Source of the DNA: Streptosporangium becharense
Lineage (GTDB): Bacteria; Actinomycetota; Actinomycetes; Streptosporangiales; Streptosporangiaceae
Direction of reading: 5' to 3'
DNA: 64,000 bases
NCBI RefSeq assembly: GCF_014204985.1
Contig: NZ_JACHMP010000001.1
Location: 6,634,001 to 6,698,000, forward strand
Shown here: positions 34,028 to 42,084 of the stretch, piece after piece
Position numbering within the stretch: position 1 is the first letter of the stretch
Layout: the number at the start of each line of letters is the position of its first letter
The notes under the pieces: generated by a model
Told to the model about the DNA's origin: nothing
Databases searched by the model: none
What the model saw: only the letters and a program-made list of their open reading frames with translations
Made by a program: the position numbers and the translations under genes

Positions 34028-35320
34028 TTACTTCTGCAGCGGCTTGGCCGTCTCCGCGGCCTTGGCCAGCGCGTCCTTCGCCGGAGACTGCCCGACCAGC
34101 ACGGCCTGCACCTGCTCGGCGATGGCCGTCTCGATCTGGCCGTAGCCGGCGTAGCGCCAGAACGGGTTCTGGCTCGCGGTCTTGGTGATCTTCTCCGTCC
34201 ACTCGGTGGTGAAGGTGTCCCCGCTGACCTTGGGGTCGGCGAGCCCGGCCGTGGTGGTGGGGGGCATCTTCACCTTCTCGAAGAAGGTGGCCGTGGTCGC
34301 GGTGTCGGAGGTGGCGTGCAGCGCGAAGTCCGACGCCGCCTGGGAGCCCTCGCCCTCCACCACGACGATCACATGACCCCACAGCAGCGCCTGCGGGGCG
34401 TCACCGGCCTTGAGCACCGGGCGGGCCAGCGGGACCATCTTCTCCGTCAGCGACTTGTCGGCGGCCTGCGCGGACACCACACCCCTGGCGATGATCGCGT
34501 CGTCGTAGAAGGCGGCCTTGCCCTGGGAGAACAGTGCCCGCGCGTCGAAGCGGTCCACGTCCGGGGCGATGAGCTTGTCGTCGTAGAGCTTCTTGTACCA
34601 CTCGACGGCCGCGACCGAGCCCTCGTCGCCGATGGTGATCGTGTCGCCCTCCAGCAGCGGGCTGCCGAACGTCCGCATCCACGGCAGGATGTCCTTGAGC
34701 TGGGCGGCCTTGGTCGCGGCGGCGTACGGCACGACGCCACCGCCGAGCGCCTTGACCTTGCGCAGCGCCTCCTCGAACTCCTCGACGGTGACCGGCATCT
34801 CCTTGACGCCGGCCTTCTCCAGGATCTCCTTGTTGCCGATCAGCCCGATGGAGCCCGTCGTCCACGGCAGGCCGTACTGCTTGCCGCCGAGCTGGCCGCT
34901 CTTGATCGCCGCCTCGGTGTAGCCGCCCTTGGCCGCCTGGGCACCCAGGTCGGTCAGCCGGCCCATCGCCGCGAGCGCACCCAGCCAGGCCACGTCGAGC
35001 TGGATCGCCCCGCTGAGCTGCCCGCCGCGCAGCTTGAGCGTGATCTGGTTGAGGTACTCGTTGTACGGGAAGGACGCGGTCTTGATCGTGACCTTGTTCG
35101 CCGTGGCGTAGGCGTCCACGATCGACTGCACCGCGGCCTTCTGCGCCTCCTCGTTCAGCGACCACGAGGTGAAGGAGAAGGTCTTGGCCGCCGCGTCTCC
35201 GCCCGCGGCCGGGGCGCCGCCCGAGGCGTCGGGGGCACAGGCGACCAGGGCGGAGGCCCCGGCGGCTCCGGCGGCGAGGCCGAACAGACGCAGCGCGTCA
35301 CGGCGGCTGAGGGTGTTCAT
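34028..35320 (-). CDS. ABC sugar-binding lipoprotein (family 1)
   Basis: 430 residues. The N-terminus combines a twin-arginine motif SRRDALRLFG with a lipobox ALVAC (Cys28), so it is probably exported folded by Tat and lipid-anchored outside the membrane. The mature part is a family 1 extracellular solute-binding protein (SFTSWSLNEEAQ, YGLPWTTGSIGLIGN, FSQGKAAFYDD), typical for oligosaccharides. It lies 37 bp after the MalG-like permease gene in the same operon. The ligand is presumably an oligosaccharide released by the locus's secreted enzymes (inference). Confidence 0.93.
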   Translation of the reverse strand: MNTLSRRDALRLFGLAAGAAGASALVACAPDASGGAPAAGGDAAAKTFSFTSWSLNEEAQKAAVQSIVDAYATANKVTIKTASFPYNEYLNQITLKLRGGQLSGAIQLDVAWLGALAAMGRLTDLGAQAAKGGYTEAAIKSGQLGGKQYGLPWTTGSIGLIGNKEILEKAGVKEMPVTVEEFEEALRKVKALGGGVVPYAAATKAAQLKDILPWMRTFGSPLLEGDTITIGDEGSVAAVEWYKKLYDDKLIAPDVDRFDARALFSQGKAAFYDDAIIARGVVSAQAADKSLTEKMVPLARPVLKAGDAPQALLWGHVIVVVEGEGSQAASDFALHATSDTATTATFFEKVKMPPTTTAGLADPKVSGDTFTTEWTEKITKTASQNPFWRYAGYGQIETAIAEQVQAVLVGQSPAKDALAKAAETAKPLQK

Positions 35321-35357
35321 GGTGTCGCTCCTTGGGGTGACATGGGGGGTGAGGAGG

Positions 35358-36251
35358 TCAGCCCTTGACCGCGCCCGCCGTCAGCCCGCCGACCAGGTAC
35401 CGCTGCAGGAACATGAACGCGGCGACGACCGGGAGCGAGACGACGAGGGAGGCGGCCATCAGGTCCGGCCAGGCGGTTTGGAACTCCCCGAGATAGGTGT
35501 GCACCAGCCCGGGCGGGAGGGTCTGCCGTTCGGGGTCGGTGAGGGTGAGGGCGAAGATGAAGTCGTTCCAGGCGCGGACGAAGGCGAACAGCCCGGCGGC
35601 GACCATGCCGGGCCCGGCCAGCGGCAGCACCACCGTGTGCAGGGTCCGCCACCGGGACGCCCCGTCGATGGAGGCGGCCTCCATCAGCGAGTCGGGCACC
35701 GTGTCGAAGATGCCCTTGAGCATCCAGACGCACAGCGGAAGCGTGAAGGTGGTGAACGACAGCACCAGGGCGGTGTAGCCGCCCAGCAGGCCGGTCGCGC
35801 TGAACACCGCGTACAGCGTGATCAGCAGCACCGCCTGCGGGAACATCTGCGAGGCCAGCACCAGGTGCATCAGCGAGCGCCGGCCCCGGTAGCGGAACTT
35901 GGAGAACGCGTACGCCATGTAGGCCGACACGACGACGCTGAGCGCGGCGGTGACCACCGAGACGATCACACTGTTGACCAGGTAGCGGAACAGGTGCTCG
36001 TTCTCGGCCAGCCGGGTGAAGTGGTCGAAGGTGATCTCGGTGGGGATCAGCGACGGCGGGAAGGAGAACGCCCGGTCGTCCGGGGTGAACGCGGTGGCGA
36101 CCAGCCAGTAGACCGGCAGCATGCCGAACAGGCCGATGACGGTCACCGCGGTCCAGGCGGCCACCCGCGAGCGGGTCCGGTCCGGGCGGCGGTACCGCCT
36201 GCCCGTGGCCCCGCGGGACATCGAGGCGGACCTCGGCAGTGTGACGCTCAT
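35358..36251 (-). CDS. ABC sugar permease, MalG type
   Basis: 297 residues, six transmembrane helices. The EAA loop that docks the ATPase is MEAASIDGASRWRTLHTVVLP; the MalG-type C-terminus (RYLVGGLTAGAVKG) is typical. Start ATG 36251 overlaps the MalF-like stop by 4 nt; the longer upstream frame is a shadow of that gene. No ATP-binding subunit is encoded here; actinomycete sugar importers commonly share an MsiK-type ATPase encoded elsewhere. Confidence 0.93.
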   Translation of the reverse strand: MSVTLPRSASMSRGATGRRYRRPDRTRSRVAAWTAVTVIGLFGMLPVYWLVATAFTPDDRAFSFPPSLIPTEITFDHFTRLAENEHLFRYLVNSVIVSVVTAALSVVVSAYMAYAFSKFRYRGRRSLMHLVLASQMFPQAVLLITLYAVFSATGLLGGYTALVLSFTTFTLPLCVWMLKGIFDTVPDSLMEAASIDGASRWRTLHTVVLPLAGPGMVAAGLFAFVRAWNDFIFALTLTDPERQTLPPGLVHTYLGEFQTAWPDLMAASLVVSLPVVAAFMFLQRYLVGGLTAGAVKG

Positions 36252-37174
36252 GCGTTCTCCTTCGTCTCCCGGCGCAGGTAGACCGCCACCAGGACGAGCA
36301 GCAGCAGCATCCACAGGCCGCCGAGCGCGGTGGCGTGCCCCAGGTCGAAGCCCTTGAAGGCGGTGTCGTAGACGGCGACCGCGAAGGTCTTGGTGGCCCC
36401 GGCCGGACCGCCGCCGGTGAGCACGTAGATGGTGTCGAAGTGCTGGAAGTTCCAGATGAACTCCAGCAGGAACACGATCCCGGCGATGCCCTTCATGTGC
36501 GGCACGGTGACCGAGCGGAACCTGCGGATCGCGCCCGCGCCGTCGACGGAGGCGGCCTCGTGCAGTTCCTTGGGCATCGTCTGCAGGCCGGCCAGCAGCA
36601 TCACCATCATCCACGGGAAGCTGGCCCACGTCTTGGTCACGATCACCGCGATCATGGCCATGGTCGGTTCGCCCAGCCAGCTGACGCTCGCCTCGATCAG
36701 CCCGAGCTTCAGGAGCACGGCGTTGAGCACGCCGTAGTTCGCGTTGAAGATCCACAGCCAGAGGAAGGAGACCACGACACCGGGGATGACCCAGGGGAAC
36801 AGGAAGATGCCCCGCAGGAAACCGCTGGCCCGGATGCCCGAGTTGAGCGCCAGGGCCAGCGCGTAACCGATCACGAACGGCGCCACGGTGGCGCCGACGG
36901 TGAAGACCAGGGTGTTGCGCAGCACCGGCCAGAAGTCGCCGCCGAGCAGGTCGGCGAAGTTGGCCAGGCCCACGAACGTGCGGCCCGGCCGCACGAGGCT
37001 CTGCTCGAAGAAGCCGGTGGCCAGCGCCGACACCAACGGGTAGACGATGATCGCGGCGAACAGGGCGAGGCCGGGAAGCATGAGCAGCCAGGCGAACTGC
37101 CCGTTGCTGAGCCCCCGCCCGGCGCCCGCCGCGCGCCTGGCGTCCGCGGCGTCCGCGGTGTTCACGGCGCTCAC
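36248..37174 (-). CDS. ABC sugar permease, MalF type
   Basis: 308 residues with six transmembrane helices (first: FAWLLMLPGLALFAAIIVYPLV). The EAA loop is LHEAASVDGAGAIRRFRSVTVPHM. The GTG at 37174 overlaps the IclR stop (GTGA), so the regulator and both permeases are translationally coupled; the first 20 residues (MSAVNTADAADARRAAGAGR) are cytoplasmic and Ala-rich. Forms the heterodimeric channel with the MalG-like subunit. Confidence 0.93.
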   Translation of the reverse strand: MSAVNTADAADARRAAGAGRGLSNGQFAWLLMLPGLALFAAIIVYPLVSALATGFFEQSLVRPGRTFVGLANFADLLGGDFWPVLRNTLVFTVGATVAPFVIGYALALALNSGIRASGFLRGIFLFPWVIPGVVVSFLWLWIFNANYGVLNAVLLKLGLIEASVSWLGEPTMAMIAVIVTKTWASFPWMMVMLLAGLQTMPKELHEAASVDGAGAIRRFRSVTVPHMKGIAGIVFLLEFIWNFQHFDTIYVLTGGGPAGATKTFAVAVYDTAFKGFDLGHATALGGLWMLLLLVLVAVYLRRETKENA

Positions 37175-37974
37175 GACGCGCTCATCGCGAACGCGCTGAC
37201 CGGGCCGACGTAGCCGAGCCCGATGCTGATCGAGTCGGCGGTCTCGATGACGGTGCTGGCCAGCTCGGCCTCCCGGGTCGCCAGGTCGATGGCCGACAGC
37301 GGGCCGGAGATGGAGATCGCGGCCACCACCGCGCCGGACCGGTCGCGGATCGGCGCCGCGACGCACGCCCGGCCGAAGGCCAGCTCCTCGACCTCCTTGG
37401 CGTAACCGCGGCTCAGCACGGCCGCCAGCTCCTCGTCCAGCCGGGCGTGCGTGGTGATGGTGTGCGCGGTGAAGGGCTGCATCGTCTCCTCCGGCACCAG
37501 TGCCCGCCGTTCCTCACCGCTGAGGGCCAGCAGCAGGCACTTGCCGATGCCCGTGGCGTACAGCGGCTTGCGCTGCCCGGTCAGCACGAACGGGCGGGGT
37601 GCCAGCCGGCCCTCGAAGTTCAGCAGGTAGAACAGCGAGTCGCCCTGGCGGATCGCCACGTTGACGCCCAGGCCGACGGAGGCGGCGAGTTCCTGCGCGA
37701 CCTGACGGGCCTCGCGGTGCACCGGGTTCTGGTTGAGCGCGACCCCGCCGAGCGTGATCGGAGCGGTGCCCAACCGGTAGAGGCCGCTGATCGGGTCGCG
37801 CTCGACGAACTCCAGCGTCTCCAGTGTGGCCAGCAGTCGCGAGGCCGTGGACGTGCCCAGCCCGGTGGCCTTGGCGACGTCGGACACGCGCAGCTCGGGC
37901 CGGCCGGTCAGGAACGCGCGTAGAACGGAGATCGCCCGCTCCACGCTCTGATTGTTGCTCTGATCGGAAGCCAC
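37171..37974 (-). CDS. IclR family regulator of the sugar-acid locus
   Basis: 267 residues: an N-terminal winged helix (VERAISVLRAFLTG through LGTSTASRLLATLETLEFVERD, about 11-58) and a GAF-like effector domain (about 80-250, with LYATGIGKCLLLAL and FGRACVAAPIRDRSGAVVAAISISGP typical of IclR). First gene of the minus-strand operon and divergent from the dehydratase operon, so it can control both. Effectors of IclR proteins in such loci are usually 2-keto-3-deoxy acids or sugar acids (family knowledge, not shown here). Confidence 0.92.
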   Translation of the reverse strand: MASDQSNNQSVERAISVLRAFLTGRPELRVSDVAKATGLGTSTASRLLATLETLEFVERDPISGLYRLGTAPITLGGVALNQNPVHREARQVAQELAASVGLGVNVAIRQGDSLFYLLNFEGRLAPRPFVLTGQRKPLYATGIGKCLLLALSGEERRALVPEETMQPFTAHTITTHARLDEELAAVLSRGYAKEVEELAFGRACVAAPIRDRSGAVVAAISISGPLSAIDLATREAELASTVIETADSISIGLGYVGPVSAFAMSAS

Positions 37975-38045
37975 CCTGTCTCCATTGCAATTGATTTGCG
38001 GTATGTGGGATGGTTACGCACATGTTGCAAGGACGTCAACCCCCC
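37975..38045. promoter_or_regulatory. Divergent promoter/operator region of the sugar-acid locus
   Basis: A 71-bp AT-enriched gap between IclR and the dehydratase. It holds ATTGCAAT (37984-37991) and a second TTGCAA at 38025-38030. These half-sites are candidates for IclR binding; the exact box is uncertain. Confidence 0.4.
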
Positions 38046-39302
38046 ATGAACCCGAAAATCACCGAGGTCGCCGCCTATCCGGTGAAGGTCACTCACCGGG
38101 AGGCCTACCTGGGGGCCCGCCAGGGGACGGCGCCGGGCACGCCGGCCGCGGACACCGGGGAAGCCGGGGGCGGCGGGGCCTCGGGGAGCGCCGGGGCCAC
38201 CGGGAACAGCGGGAACAGCGGGAACAGCGGGAACACTGAAGACACCGCGTACTTCCTCCGCCCGCCCTGGCGCAGCCTCTACTCCGCTCGTTTCGAGACC
38301 CTGCTCGTCCGCATCACCTGTGACGACGGCACGGTGGGCTGGGGGGAGGCGCTGGCGCCCGTCGCACCCGAGGTGCCCGCCGCGATCGTCGAGCGGCTGC
38401 TCGCCCCCGTCCTCATCGGGCAGGACCCCACCCGGATACGCCCGCTCTGGGACCGGCTCTCCGGGCTCATGCGCGAGCGCGGCCACCTCGTCGGGCACCA
38501 GGCCGACGCGCTCGCCGCCGTCGACATCGCGCTGTGGGACCTGACCGGCCGGATCACCGGCCGCCCCGTCGCCGAGCTGATCGGCGGCGCCTTCCGCGAC
38601 ACCGTCCCCGTCTACGTCAGCGGCCTGCCCCGGCCCACCGACGCCGAGCGGGCCGAGCTGGCCCGCGACTGGGCCGCCCGGGGCGCCACCCTGGTCAAGC
38701 TCCACCTCGGCCACGGGGTCGAGGAGGACCTGGCCACCGTCGACGCCGTCGCCGCCTCCGGGCTGAAGGTCGCGGTCGACGCGCACTGGGTCTACGACGT
38801 CTCCCGGGCCGTCCGGCTCGCCCGCGGGCTGGCCGAACGCGGCGCGCTGTTCCTGGAGGCGCCGCTCGCCCCCGAGGACGTCGAGGGCCACCGCGAGCTC
38901 GTCCGCCGCGCCGAACTGCCCGTCGCGGTGGGGGAGTCGCTGCGCAACCGCTACGAGTTCGCCCACTGGCTCGGTCGCCGCGCGCTCGGCATCGCCCAGC
39001 CCGACGTGGCCCGCACCGGCATCACCGAGCTGCTGTCGGTGGCCGAGCTGGCCGCCGCCCACCACGTGCCGGTCGCCCCGCACCACTCCACCGGCCTGGG
39101 CGTCGCCCTGGCCGCGGGTGTGCACGTCAGCGCCGCCCTGGGCAACCTGGCCTTCTTCGAATACCAGCCCACCACCTGTGAGGTGGCGGGCGCGATCCTG
39201 CGTGAGCCGCTCCCGGGCGGCCCCGAGGGCTTCCCCGTCCCCACCGGTCCCGGCCTCGGCGTCGACGTCGACCTCGACGCCGTCCTGGCCCTGGCGGGCT
39301 GA
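38046..39302 (+). CDS. Enolase-superfamily sugar-acid dehydratase
   Basis: About 418 residues of the mandelate racemase/muconate lactonizing group. Barrel motifs: LVKLHLGHG (catalytic Lys region), VAVDAHW (metal Asp), FLEAPLAPED (metal Glu), VGESLRNR (third metal ligand), PDVARTGITE and PHHSTGLGVAL (His of the His-Asp dyad). These suit dehydration of an aldonate or related acid to a 2-keto-3-deoxy acid. The N-terminal capping domain has an unusual about 40-residue Gly/Ser/Asn insertion (about 28-66) encoded partly by 9-bp repeats; it falls in the substrate-specificity loop area. Start taken at ATG 38046; upstream ATGs exist. First gene of the plus-strand operon. Confidence 0.85.
   Translation: MNPKITEVAAYPVKVTHREAYLGARQGTAPGTPAADTGEAGGGGASGSAGATGNSGNSGNSGNTEDTAYFLRPPWRSLYSARFETLLVRITCDDGTVGWGEALAPVAPEVPAAIVERLLAPVLIGQDPTRIRPLWDRLSGLMRERGHLVGHQADALAAVDIALWDLTGRITGRPVAELIGGAFRDTVPVYVSGLPRPTDAERAELARDWAARGATLVKLHLGHGVEEDLATVDAVAASGLKVAVDAHWVYDVSRAVRLARGLAERGALFLEAPLAPEDVEGHRELVRRAELPVAVGESLRNRYEFAHWLGRRALGIAQPDVARTGITELLSVAELAAAHHVPVAPHHSTGLGVALAAGVHVSAALGNLAFFEYQPTTCEVAGAILREPLPGGPEGFPVPTGPGLGVDVDLDAVLALAG
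38202..38237 (+). repeat. Four 9-bp in-frame repeats (GGGAACAGC)
   Basis: GGGAACAGC at 38202, 38211 and 38220, then GGGAACACT at 38229, encoding GNS-type triplets inside the dehydratase. Confidence 0.95.
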
Positions 39303-39438
39303 CCGCCGTGACCGGAACCAGCGCGTGCCGGCCACCGACGGCCCCGCACGCGCCGTGTCCGCCCAACGCGTCCTTCCTCCGGGGCCTGTCGGCCCGTCAC
39401 CCGCGCCGCATCTCCCGTCCGTCTTCTCGTCAGGAGGC

Positions 39439-40323
39439 ATGAAGTTGGTTCTCTCCGGATTGATCCCCATCCTCGCCACGCCCTTCACCGAGCAGGGCGA
39501 ACTCGACCTGCCGAGCCTGCGGCGGCTGACCGAGTGGCAGCTCGCCTCCGGCGCCGACGGCGTCGCGATCTTCGGCATGGCCAGCGAGGGCTTCGCGCTG
39601 ACCGGCCAGGACCGCGCGCGGATCCTCGCCGAGGTGCGGGACGCGGCGGGCGATGCCGTGCCCGTGGTGGCGGGAGTCGGGGCGACCAGCACGGTCACCG
39701 CGGTGGAACAGGCGCTCGCCGCGGCCGACGGCGGCGCGGACGCCCTCATGGTGCTCCCTCCCTACCTGGTCAAGCCCACCGGCGCGCAGCTCGTCGACTT
39801 CTACGGCGAGGTCGCCGAGCGGTCCGGGATCGACGTCATGGTGCAGGACGCGCCCGGTGCGACCGGAGTCGCCATGCCCGAGTCCCTGATCGTCGAGCTC
39901 AGCAAGCTCGGCGGCGTCACCTCGGTGAAGGTGGAGGCGCCGCCCACCGCACCCAAGGTCGGCGCCGTGGTGGGCGGCGTGGCCGGTGACTTCGCGGTGT
40001 TCGGCGGGCAGAACGCGCTGTTCTGCCTGGAGGAGTACGGACGTGGCGCCGTCGGCACCATGCCCGCCTGCGAATTCACCGACCTGCTCGCCCCGGTGCT
40101 CGCCGACTGGACCGCCGGGCGCCGCGCGGACGCCCTCGCCGCCTTCACCCGCCTGCTCCCGCTGATCCGCTTCGGCATGCAGCCGGGCATCGCCTGGGCG
40201 GTGCACAAGGAGATCCTCGTGCGCCGCGGCCTCATCGCCTCGGCCGCCGTCCGCTCCCCGGCCCGCCCCCTCGACGCGGGCAGCCTGGCCTTCCTCGACG
40301 ACGTGCTCCAGGGCCTGTGGTGA
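39439..40323 (+). CDS. DapA/NanA-family aldolase or dehydratase
   Basis: 294 residues, a class I TIM-barrel of the dihydrodipicolinate synthase/N-acetylneuraminate lyase superfamily. Schiff-base Lys164 lies in VTSVKVEAPP. Two standard motifs are altered: GTTGE appears as GMASE (46-50), and the strand that normally carries the proton-relay Tyr (YNVP) reads QDAP (136-139). The enzyme is therefore not DapA; it may act on a 2-keto-3-deoxy sugar acid, or the Tyr may be replaced by another residue. Strong Shine-Dalgarno (AGGAGG) and ATG 39439. It follows the dehydratase after 136 bp and overlaps the SDR gene. Confidence 0.87.
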   Translation: MKLVLSGLIPILATPFTEQGELDLPSLRRLTEWQLASGADGVAIFGMASEGFALTGQDRARILAEVRDAAGDAVPVVAGVGATSTVTAVEQALAAADGGADALMVLPPYLVKPTGAQLVDFYGEVAERSGIDVMVQDAPGATGVAMPESLIVELSKLGGVTSVKVEAPPTAPKVGAVVGGVAGDFAVFGGQNALFCLEEYGRGAVGTMPACEFTDLLAPVLADWTAGRRADALAAFTRLLPLIRFGMQPGIAWAVHKEILVRRGLIASAAVRSPARPLDAGSLAFLDDVLQGLW

Positions 40324-41078
40324 GCGCTCCGGTCGGACCGCCCGCGGCCTCCGGGCCCCGGCCGGGTGGCCGTGCCGTGCTGCTGGCCGGGGGGAACTCG
40401 CCGATCGGGCTGGCCGTGGCCGCCGCGTTCACCGCGCGGGGCGACCGGGTCGTCGGCGTCGGTCTCACCCCCTGCGACGACCCCGCCTACCGGCGGTTCC
40501 TGGTGCGCGACTGTGCTCGCCCCGAGGAGGCCGCGGCCGCGGTCACCGAGACGGCGGACCTGCTCGGCGGGCTCGACGTGCTGGTGCCGGCCACGGCCGC
40601 GATGCCCGTGGCCCCGGTGACGGCCACCACCGACGAGCAGTGGCGGACCGCGATCGGGGCCACCCTCGACGCGGCCTTCCACCTGTGCCGGGAGAGTCTG
40701 CCCCGGATGGTCCCCGGCGGCGCCGTCGTCGCCGTCGGCTCCGTCAACTCCTTCCTCGCCGCCCCCGGCGTGCCCGCCTACGCCGCGGCCAAGGGCGGCC
40801 TGGACGCGCTCATGCGCCAGATCGCGCTGGAGTACGGTCCCGCGGGCATCCGCGTCAACACCGTGGCCCCCGGCATGATCGGCGGTGAGCACCTGGAGAA
40901 CGCCGCCGAGGGCTACCCGCTCGGCCGCACCGGCACCCCGCAGGACGTCGCCGAGGCGGTGCTCTTCCTGGCCGGGGCCGCCTTCGTCACCGGGGTGACG
41001 CTGCCCGTCGACGGCGGCCTGTCCATCACCTCGCCCGCCGCCTACCTCCGCCCGGACCTGCGGGCGAGGTTCCTGTGA
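40320..41078 (+). CDS. Short-chain dehydrogenase/reductase
   Basis: 252 residues. The cofactor motif is a variant, LLAGGNSPIGLAVAAAF (about 21-37), in place of TGxxxGIG. The catalytic triad is visible: Ser in GSVNSFLA, Tyr and Lys in YAAAKGG. C-terminal PVDGGLSI is typical. Likely oxidises or reduces a sugar or sugar acid in the pathway. GTG 40320 overlaps the aldolase stop (GTGA). The kinase gene follows with a 1-nt overlap. Confidence 0.88.
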   Translation: MSAPVGPPAASGPRPGGRAVLLAGGNSPIGLAVAAAFTARGDRVVGVGLTPCDDPAYRRFLVRDCARPEEAAAAVTETADLLGGLDVLVPATAAMPVAPVTATTDEQWRTAIGATLDAAFHLCRESLPRMVPGGAVVAVGSVNSFLAAPGVPAYAAAKGGLDALMRQIALEYGPAGIRVNTVAPGMIGGEHLENAAEGYPLGRTGTPQDVAEAVLFLAGAAFVTGVTLPVDGGLSITSPAAYLRPDLRARFL

Positions 41079-42040
41079 TGTCCCCCGGTACGGCCCCGGA
41101 CCCGGACGTGGACGCGGCGATCGACGTCGTCGGCGTCGGCGAGGCCATGGTGCTGATGCAGGCGGCCGACCTGGGCACGGACGACCGGTTCGAGGTGCAC
41201 GTGGCCGGCGCGGAGCTGAACGTCTGCGCGGCGGTGGCCCGGCTCGGGCTGGCCGCGGCCTTCGCCTCGCGGGTCGGCGCCGACCCGCACGGCGAGCGGG
41301 TCCGCCGGGCGGCCGAAGCGCTCGGCATCGGCACCTCCCTGCTGCGCACCGACCCCGCCCGCCGGACGGGCGTGTTCTTCAAGGAGATCAGGGCCGACGG
41401 GGCACGTCGGGTGCACTACTACCGCGACGGCTCGGCGGCCTCCGCCATGGACGCCTCCGACGCCGCCGCGGTCCTGGCCGCGTCCCCCCGGGCGATCGTC
41501 GTCTCGGGCATCACCGCCGCCCTGGGCGAGGGCCCCGCGGAACTGGTCAGGACCCTCTGCCGGGCCACCGGCGCCCTCGTCGTGCTCGACCCGAACCTGC
41601 GGCCCGCGCTGCCCGTCCCCGACCTGCGTCCGCTGCTGCCGTACACCGGGTTGCTGGTGCTCGGCCAGGACGAGTCGCAGGCGCTGCTCGGTGAGACCGA
41701 CCCCGGCCGGGTCTTCGCCGCGGCGCGGGAGGCCGGCGCCGGGGAGACGGTGCTCAAGGGCGGCCCGGACGGCGTCTGGTTCGCCGGCCCGGACGGGAGC
41801 CCCCGCCACCTGCCCAGCGCGGCCCGCACCGTCCGGGACCCCGTCGGAGCCGGCGACGCCTTCCTCGGCGGCTACCTCGCCGCACGCCTGTCGGGCGGCT
41901 CCCCCGAGGGCGCCGCCACTGTCGGCACCCTGCTGGCCGCCCGTGTCGTGGAGACCCCCGGGGACACGGCCGGACTGCCCCCGGCGGCCGAGGCCCGTAC
42001 CCTGCTCGCCCGGTGCGTCACGGCGGCGGGAACGGGCTGA
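41078..42040 (+). CDS. kdgK: PfkB-family kinase, probable 2-keto-3-deoxygluconate kinase
   Basis: 320 residues. The N-terminal signature VVGVGEAMVLMQ, the sugar-binding VAGAELNVCAAVARLGL and the C-terminal DPVGAGDAFLGGYLA with catalytic Asp define the PfkB family; the GEAMVLM/GAELN pattern is that of KDG kinases. It would make KDPG, the substrate of the aldolase at 30687-31307. ATG 41078 overlaps the SDR stop (a GTG at 41075 is also possible). Last gene of the plus-strand operon. Confidence 0.88.
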   Translation: MSPGTAPDPDVDAAIDVVGVGEAMVLMQAADLGTDDRFEVHVAGAELNVCAAVARLGLAAAFASRVGADPHGERVRRAAEALGIGTSLLRTDPARRTGVFFKEIRADGARRVHYYRDGSAASAMDASDAAAVLAASPRAIVVSGITAALGEGPAELVRTLCRATGALVVLDPNLRPALPVPDLRPLLPYTGLLVLGQDESQALLGETDPGRVFAAAREAGAGETVLKGGPDGVWFAGPDGSPRHLPSAARTVRDPVGAGDAFLGGYLAARLSGGSPEGAATVGTLLAARVVETPGDTAGLPPAAEARTLLARCVTAAGTG

Positions 42041-42084
42041 GCGCGGGGCGTACCGGCGTGGTGCGCGAGCCCCGCGCCGGTGCC

